Positions 59,135 to 64,000 of a stretch of 64,000 nt of DNA are shown one piece after another. The position numbers and the translations under genes were made by a program. The notes beneath the pieces are model-generated. The model was not told the origin of the DNA. It saw only the letters and a list, made by a program, of their open reading frames with translations, and ran no database searches. Source of the stretch: JANXQG01 sp963709175 (GTDB lineage: Bacteria > Planctomycetota > Planctomycetia > Pirellulales > Thermoguttaceae). Within the stretch, counting starts at the first letter, position 1. Each line of letters begins with the position of its first letter. The DNA is taken from positions 1,302,001 through 1,366,000 of the forward strand of contig CAVPVK010000007.1 of NCBI GenBank assembly GCA_963709175.1. Direction: 5' to 3'.

Positions 59135-61482
59135 TGCCGCAGTGGCGTCAATGAAGGCGGGGCCTTGTCGGGCGACGCAGCCCAGTTTTTGTTGGGTTGC
59201 GGCCCCATGACGAATTCCAGCGTCCCGCCCGCAACGATTTCTTCGTGCCGGATCCAGGCCCGATCGAGCGGCTGGCCATTGAGCTTCGCCGACTGGATAT
59301 AGATGTTGCCCGGACCGCTATTGGCGGCCACCACCGTGAACTGCCGTCCCCGATAATAGCGCGGGTCCAAGCGGACGGTCGCCTTGCGGAAGATCGGGCT
59401 GCCGATGACGTACACGCCGTCCACCGGCGAGACGGGATAAATGCCGATCGCGCTGAGGACGTACCACGCCGACATCTGCCCCACATCGTCGTTGCCGCAG
59501 ATTCCATAGACGACGTTGCCGTAGGCATGGTCCATGACGAACCGCGACCATTTCTGCGTGAGCCAGGGCTTGCCGGCGCAGGCAAACAGGTAGGGCACGT
59601 GATGGACCGGCTCGTTGGAATGGTTGTCGTATTCGTTCCAACGGAAATCGGCGGGCGTTTTCGCGAAGAATTCGTCCATGTAGCTGAGGAAGTAATCCTT
59701 GCCCATGAGGCGGATAAGCCCTTGCACGTCGTGCGGGACGAACCACCCTTGCTGATAGGGGTTGCTTTCCACGCAGCCCTGGCCCTCGACGGTCGCGCCC
59801 TGCCACGCGGTCCACGAGCCGTCGGCGTTCCTGGCGCGCATGTTGCCCACCGAGCGGTCGTAGATATTGCGGTAGTTGAGCGATCGCTTCAGCAGCCGTG
59901 CGGCGTCGCCGGTCTTTCCCAGGGCCTGGGCAAACCGCGCGGCGCAGTAATCGAAGTAGGCGTTCTCGAGGGTCCAGGAAATGCTTCCAGGGACGAACCC
60001 CAGGCGGTCGTAGTCCCCCAAGGCCTGGCGGCTGCTCTTGGGCCCGAGCACGCTTTCGCGGCAGAGGGCATAGGCCTTTGCGGCATCGTAGCCGCGGATG
60101 CCTTTGAGGTAGGCCTCGGCGAAGACCGACACCGCCGGATCGCCGATCATGCAGCCCGATTCGCTCGCCAGGATTTCCCACCGCGCCAGGTAACCATTGC
60201 CGCTCAACTCGGCTTGCTGCATGAGGGAATTGACGGTGTCGTTGACCACGTCGGGGCGGATGATCGTCAGCAACGGGTATTGGGCGCGGAAGACGTCCCA
60301 GCCGCTGAAGATCGTGCGGTAGGTGAAATCGGCGGTGCGATGGGTCCGGTGGTCGGCGCCCGTGTATTGGCCATCGGCGTCGGAGTAGGCCCGCGGGTCG
60401 ATCATGACGTGATAGAGGGCCGTGGCGAAGATCTCCCGCTGGGCCTGGGCGCCGCCCTGGACGGCGACGCCCGAAAGGGCCTGCGACCAGAGGTCCCGCG
60501 CCGAGCGGCGAACGCGATCGAAATCCCAATCGGGAATGTCTTGCCGCAGGTTCGCCCGAGCGCCTTCCACGCTCGCGAAGGAGATTCCGACCTTCAACAA
60601 CACTTGTTCGCCGGGCGTTGTGGGAAACTCCGCGTAGAAACCCAGGTGCTTGCCTTCCCGTTGGCGGCAGCCCGGCAGGACCGCCGCATGGGCGACCGCC
60701 TGGCGATAGCGGGCACTCGCGACGTCTTCGCGGTGACGGCTCCAGCCATCGGGGATGTCGGCCGACCAGACGCCGAACTGCGAAAGTGGCTTGCTGAACT
60801 GGGCGGAGAAGTAGACGGTATAGTCGGCGTGGCCGGCGCCGTCGCCCCAGCCGCCGCCTTCAGGCGGGCACTTCATCCAGCCTTCAATCGTGTGGCCGTC
60901 CACCACTTTGACCGATTGCCGCGTGGAGGTTCCGCCCACGCGGCGGGCCAGGTTGATCTGGATCCGCGACTGGTTCGACTGGGGAAAAGTGAAGCGGAGG
61001 ATCCCCGCCCGCGGGGCCACGGTCGCCTCGGCGCGGACCTGGTAATCGTCCAGCGTGACGGCATAATAGCCGGCCTTGGCGATCTCCGTGTCGTGGCGGA
61101 AGCGGGAGCAATAGCCGTCGCCGCCGTTGACTCCGCGCTCGGTCTTCAGGGGACCGGTCGTTGGCATGACGAGAAAATTGCCCAGGTCGCCGTACCAACC
61201 CACGCCGCTCATGTGCGTGAAACTGAAGCCCTCGATCGTCTTATGCTCGTAGGAGTAGCCCGAGCCGTTGTCGCCGCCGGTGACCGTGTCGGGGCTCAGT
61301 TGCACCAGTCCGAACGGCGTGGCCGCGCCGGGGAAGGTCTTGCCGGGATTGTGCGCATCGTCGGTGCTTGCGCCAATGATGGGCTTGATGCAGTCGACCA
61401 GGGGCGTTTCCGCGGCCAGCGCAACACTGGCGAACTGGAACAAGAGGACGAGGACCGCATGGAAAACCATTTTGGATGGCAT
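59131..61482 (-). CDS. GH92 alpha-mannosidase (secreted)
   Basis: A 783-residue enzyme with a signal peptide (MPSKMVFHAVLVLLFQFASVALA), normal GH92 length. The N-terminal beta domain begins VDCIKPIIGASTDDAHNPGKTFPGAATPFGLVQLSPDT. The catalytic (alpha/alpha)6 domain has TIFSGWDVFRAQYPLLT, VESNPYQQGWFVPHDV (Glu as acid candidate) and CGNDDVGQMSAWYVLSAIGIYPV with the paired Asp of BT3990-type enzymes. GH92 are calcium-dependent inverting exo-alpha-mannosidases acting on N-glycan or yeast-type mannans; linkage preference is not predictable. The stop overlaps the isomerase start by 4 bases. Confidence 0.93.
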   Translation of the reverse strand: MPSKMVFHAVLVLLFQFASVALAAETPLVDCIKPIIGASTDDAHNPGKTFPGAATPFGLVQLSPDTVTGGDNGSGYSYEHKTIEGFSFTHMSGVGWYGDLGNFLVMPTTGPLKTERGVNGGDGYCSRFRHDTEIAKAGYYAVTLDDYQVRAEATVAPRAGILRFTFPQSNQSRIQINLARRVGGTSTRQSVKVVDGHTIEGWMKCPPEGGGWGDGAGHADYTVYFSAQFSKPLSQFGVWSADIPDGWSRHREDVASARYRQAVAHAAVLPGCRQREGKHLGFYAEFPTTPGEQVLLKVGISFASVEGARANLRQDIPDWDFDRVRRSARDLWSQALSGVAVQGGAQAQREIFATALYHVMIDPRAYSDADGQYTGADHRTHRTADFTYRTIFSGWDVFRAQYPLLTIIRPDVVNDTVNSLMQQAELSGNGYLARWEILASESGCMIGDPAVSVFAEAYLKGIRGYDAAKAYALCRESVLGPKSSRQALGDYDRLGFVPGSISWTLENAYFDYCAARFAQALGKTGDAARLLKRSLNYRNIYDRSVGNMRARNADGSWTAWQGATVEGQGCVESNPYQQGWFVPHDVQGLIRLMGKDYFLSYMDEFFAKTPADFRWNEYDNHSNEPVHHVPYLFACAGKPWLTQKWSRFVMDHAYGNVVYGICGNDDVGQMSAWYVLSAIGIYPVSPVDGVYVIGSPIFRKATVRLDPRYYRGRQFTVVAANSGPGNIYIQSAKLNGQPLDRAWIRHEEIVAGGTLEFVMGPQPNKNWAASPDKAPPSLTPLRQ

Positions 61483-61544
61483 CGAAAGTTCCTTGCTATT
61501 GGCTTTGCATGGGATAGCGATTCATGGCCATTTGGCGGCGCAGC

Positions 61545-61633
61545 CAAATGGGCGTAAACGCCCATCAGGTTTGCCTCGGAATAAAACTGCTTCAAGAAGC
61601 TTGATCCGCTCTTGGCAACTTTTGCGCGGGCCA
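61545..61633. repeat. Dispersed ~90-bp repeat, copy B
   Basis: Partner of 32461-32549. It is preceded by a hairpin CCATTTGGC-GGCGCA-GCCAAATGG (about 61528-61551) that overlaps its left end. It sits between the GH92 start and the stop of the oxidoreductase gene, in the same relative orientation as copy A. Confidence 0.8.
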
Positions 61634-61663
61634 GTCCCACCCTACGACTTTTGTATCGTCAGG

Positions 61664-63079
61664 TCACCCGATCGTCGGCAACTCGTAACCTTTTCGCCGC
61701 GGACGTTCGAGCAGTTTGTTGGCCTCTTCGCAGTTGGTGAAGCGCTCGGCGGCCGGGTCCCACTTCAAAGGCTCGCCCACGCGGCCGATGTCGCGGACGA
61801 TGTTCACCAGGTAGCAGAGCGTCGTTGCCCGCTGGCCGATCTCGATATCGGCGTTGCACCGCCGGCGGCTCTTGATGCAATCAATCCAGTTGTCGACGTG
61901 CCGGGCCGTCTCCGGCCGATCGTTGAGACCGGGGTTCCCCGGCAGATGCAACAGTTCCTTGGGATTGGCCGCGATCTTGTTGCGGTTGATTTCGATCTTG
62001 CCCTTCTCGCCGACGAAAATCGCCCCCAGGCCCGGACCGCGGTCGCCGTCGAGGTGGAGCTTAAGTTCAGTCCCGTCGACCATAGGTACATGGTGCCCGA
62101 ACTTCATGGTGACTTTGGCCCGCGGTCCCGAGAGTTTCGCCATGCCGTGATAGTCCGTGCCGGTATCCTCCTGGCTGACAATCCCGCCGGTCCTCAGCTT
62201 CGGCGCGAATTTGCCCGTCTCCATCACCTTGACCGGCTCCTCGAGAAGGATCTCGACGGGGCCTGTGTCGTCGGTGCCCAAGGCGCGGTTGATCTGGTCA
62301 TAGGAATGGGTTCCCCAACCGGTCACGCCGAAGCAGCGGCCGCCGCCGTCGTAGTCCCACCACGTGTCCCAGCCGTGGTGCAGGCTCCCGTGGTAGGGCC
62401 GATACACCGCCTGGTTGGTCCAGATGTCCCACCAGTTGGCGCTGCCGCCGTCGGGCATGGGCTGGCCGGGCTGGTGGGTCCAGCGCTCCGGACCGACGAA
62501 GTTCGGCGCGATCACGGTGAGAATCTTGCCCAGCGCGCCATTCTTCACCAGGTCGCTGGCCCAGGTGTTCAGCGGAATCGAACGTTGCTGCGTGCCCACC
62601 TGGGTGACGCGGCCCAGCGCCCGGGCGGCCTTGACCATCGTCCGGCCTTCGGAGATCGTCAGGCACATCGGCTTCTCGATGTAGACGTCCTTGCCGGCCT
62701 GCATGGCCTGCATCACGATCCACGCGCGGGCATGGGTGGTGGTCTCCACCATCACGGCATCGACGCTCTCTTTGTCGAACATCTTGCGGAAGTCGGCATA
62801 GGCGCGGCCGCCCGTCCGGGCGTTGGCATAGGCCTGGGCCCGCGGGAAGAAGCAGTCGCAGGCGGCAACGAGCCGGAACTTTCGCGTGTCGGCGCCGTCG
62901 AGCACCCCTTGGGCCCGTCCGCCGCAGCCGATCACCGCCACCTGGACTTGTTCGTTGGCCCCCGGGCGACCGGGCGCGGCCAGCACATGGGAGGGAATCA
63001 GGCAAGGCAACGAACTGCCGGCCGCAACGGCCGCCGAGGCGCGAAGGAAATCGCGCCGGTTGAGGTTGGTACGTTTCAT
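61664..63079 (-). CDS. Gfo/Idh/MocA family oxidoreductase with Tat signal
   Basis: A 471-residue protein. The start at 63079 (MKRTNLNRRDFLRASAAVAAG) gives a twin-arginine signal (NRRDFLRAS); AAGGAAAA is upstream. A longer frame from 63100 starts with TTG and is less likely. The NAD(P)-binding fold has VQVAVIGCGGRAQGVL; the family's EKP motif is in VYIEKPMCLTISEGR, the Lys being catalytic. The C-terminal domain has WWDIWTNQAVYRPYHGSLHHG and GVTGWGTHSYDQIN. Tat-exported members are very frequent in Planctomycetes, and substrates (sugars or inositols) are mostly unknown. It lies just upstream of the GH92-isomerase pair on the same strand. Confidence 0.9.
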   Translation of the reverse strand: MKRTNLNRRDFLRASAAVAAGSSLPCLIPSHVLAAPGRPGANEQVQVAVIGCGGRAQGVLDGADTRKFRLVAACDCFFPRAQAYANARTGGRAYADFRKMFDKESVDAVMVETTTHARAWIVMQAMQAGKDVYIEKPMCLTISEGRTMVKAARALGRVTQVGTQQRSIPLNTWASDLVKNGALGKILTVIAPNFVGPERWTHQPGQPMPDGGSANWWDIWTNQAVYRPYHGSLHHGWDTWWDYDGGGRCFGVTGWGTHSYDQINRALGTDDTGPVEILLEEPVKVMETGKFAPKLRTGGIVSQEDTGTDYHGMAKLSGPRAKVTMKFGHHVPMVDGTELKLHLDGDRGPGLGAIFVGEKGKIEINRNKIAANPKELLHLPGNPGLNDRPETARHVDNWIDCIKSRRRCNADIEIGQRATTLCYLVNIVRDIGRVGEPLKWDPAAERFTNCEEANKLLERPRRKGYELPTIG

Positions 63080-63142
63080 GAGATTGTTTTCCTTGGGCAA
63101 GGGGCAAGATGGCGTTTCGAAGTGGCGTTTCCGCTGCGCCCA

Positions 63143-63194
63143 TAGTCCCGGCGTTAGGCGGAATCCCCGGAGATTCCGGCTAAAGCCAGGGCTA
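63143..63194. repeat. Palindromic repeat, TAGTCCCGGC family, copy 2
   Basis: Arms of 23 bases at 63143-63165 and 63172-63194 with four mismatches, loop CCCCGGA-like. The left arm is TAGTCCCGGCGTTAGGCGGA. It lies between two oxidoreductase genes. Copy 1 is at 20121-20166. Confidence 0.75.
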
Positions 63195-63233
63195 GAAGCG
63201 CCTGATTATGATCGATCCTATGGTGATGTCAAT

Positions 63234-64000
63234 CTACGACTTGAGGCCCCGCAAATCGACGTCCAGCTTCTTGTTTTCCTTGATGACCTCATCCATGGTG
63301 AGCAAGGTATTGCGCCGGGCCGCTTCGCGGCCCAAAATGCAAGTGAGCGTGCAATCGACGGAACGCGGGGCAGTCTCGTTGCTGAAATTGCCGGTGGCGA
63401 TGCGGTCGTGGAAGCTGGCGATGTTGCGTTTTGCGCCCGCTTCGTAGAGGTTGTCGACGGCGCCGCCCGCGTAGTGCTGCGGACCACCGCGGACGTAGGC
63501 CTTGCCCCAGTAGGCCAACCGCGCTGCCCCAGCCGACCCCTGGATCGAGCCTTCCAGCGATCCTTGCTTCAGCCAGTCGTGGGTCGGGCCGCCGGCGCTC
63601 TGATGGGTCCAGGTCAAGCCGTCTTCCATGGTATAGACGACGCAATAGGTGTCCTGCGCGTCGCCGTGGGGCGTCTGCCGGCAACGCGTGCCGCGCCCAT
63701 AGGCTGAGACGGGCCGCCGTCCGAGCGCCCAGATCAAGGCATCGATGGCATGGATGTCGTAGTTGCCGATGTAGCCGCAGCCCATGGCGTCGTCGTTGAC
63801 CCAGATCAGGTTCGTCAGGCGGTTCTCCATGGTCGGACCCAGCGGCGGATCGCTGAATCCGCCGCCGCCGCTTTGACCAATAGAAAAGATGGCCTGCAAT
63901 GTTCCCAAGGCCCCGGCCAGGAACCGCTTTCGCACCTCAATATTGAAAGGATCGGTGGACATCTGGTAATCGACGTGGAAGACGCGTTGCCGAGCAGCGG
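63234..64000 (-). CDS. Gfo/Idh/MocA family oxidoreductase, 5' end outside the window
   Basis: The C-terminal ~255 codons of a second oxidoreductase. The frame stays open to the window edge (63963-64000 read AARQRVFHVDYQ before the Met at 63962), so the Met is internal. YQMSTDPFNIEVRKRFLAG, then GALGTLQAIFS, NDDAMGCGYIGNYDIHAIDALIWALG and the end TLLTMDEVIKENKKLDVDLRGLKS are typical of planctomycete Gfo/Idh/MocA proteins. The NAD-binding half and any Tat signal lie beyond 64000. It precedes the complete oxidoreductase on the same strand with the palindrome between them. Confidence 0.88.
   Translation of the reverse strand, partial: AARQRVFHVDYQMSTDPFNIEVRKRFLAGALGTLQAIFSIGQSGGGGFSDPPLGPTMENRLTNLIWVNDDAMGCGYIGNYDIHAIDALIWALGRRPVSAYGRGTRCRQTPHGDAQDTYCVVYTMEDGLTWTHQSAGGPTHDWLKQGSLEGSIQGSAGAARLAYWGKAYVRGGPQHYAGGAVDNLYEAGAKRNIASFHDRIATGNFSNETAPRSVDCTLTCILGREAARRNTLLTMDEVIKENKKLDVDLRGLKS

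Overview
The window looks like a chromosomal piece of a Planctomycetota bacterium, probably close to Pirellulales; the rank is my inference. The grounds are: GC-rich DNA; a Rhodopirellula/Verrucomicrobium-type sigma factor followed by FecR/LamG and giant secreted proteins with PEP-CTERM tails; a giant surface protein starting with the planctomycete-type LEDRRLLS motif; serine/threonine kinases fused to SUMF1 (formylglycine-generating-enzyme-like) domains next to a TIGR02999-type ECF sigma factor; and several secreted glycosidases and Gfo/Idh/MocA oxidoreductases.

Layout. 0.3-11.4 kb (+): sigma factor, FecR/LamG membrane protein and two very large beta-strand-repeat PEP-CTERM proteins; the first three genes are coupled by 4-bp ATGA overlaps. 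11.5-18.9 kb: a glycan module on the minus strand (sialate O-acetylesterase-like, GH29-like and GH95 fucosidases, a small secreted protein) mixed with three gene remnants (YbaK, DUF1080, cyclase). 19-24.2 kb: housekeeping and small conserved genes (hemB with a frameshift, HEAT, DUF1614, HNH-like, DUF423, TatD, redoxin). 24.2-29.4 kb (-): the carbamoyltransferase / SxtJ / DUF5989 / SGNH-TPR gene set, a recurrent cluster without a settled role, then tRNA-Ile(GAT). 30.1-32.5 kb: a Ser-rich secreted protein and 1.4 kb of repeats and hairpins. 32.5-46.2 kb (-): one 13.7-kb gene, interrupted by about seven indels, for a ~4,560-residue surface protein of NHL propellers, Ig-like domains, beta-helices and a C-terminal S53 (sedolisin) peptidase. 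46.3-57.2 kb (-): a delta-60 repeat protein, two tandem paralogous kinase-SUMF1 receptors, and the ECF sigma factor upstream of them. 57.4-64 kb (-): a second sugar module (two Gfo/Idh/MocA oxidoreductases, GH92 mannosidase, class I mannose-6-phosphate isomerase-like protein).

How it fits together. Two sugar modules (fucose/acetylated glycans, and mannose) suggest growth on complex polysaccharide or glycoprotein. Two sigma-factor modules, each beside membrane or signalling proteins, could control cell-surface proteins. Single-base indels break hemB, the giant gene, the delta-60 gene, kinase B and perhaps the ECF sigma factor. Each break is repaired by one base, and the joined products have normal family length, so I suspect residual assembly error first and real decay second. 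Four families of non-coding repeats are visible: a ~216-bp nested palindrome, a ~90-bp dispersed repeat, a TAGTCCCGGC palindrome, and near-identical coding cassettes.
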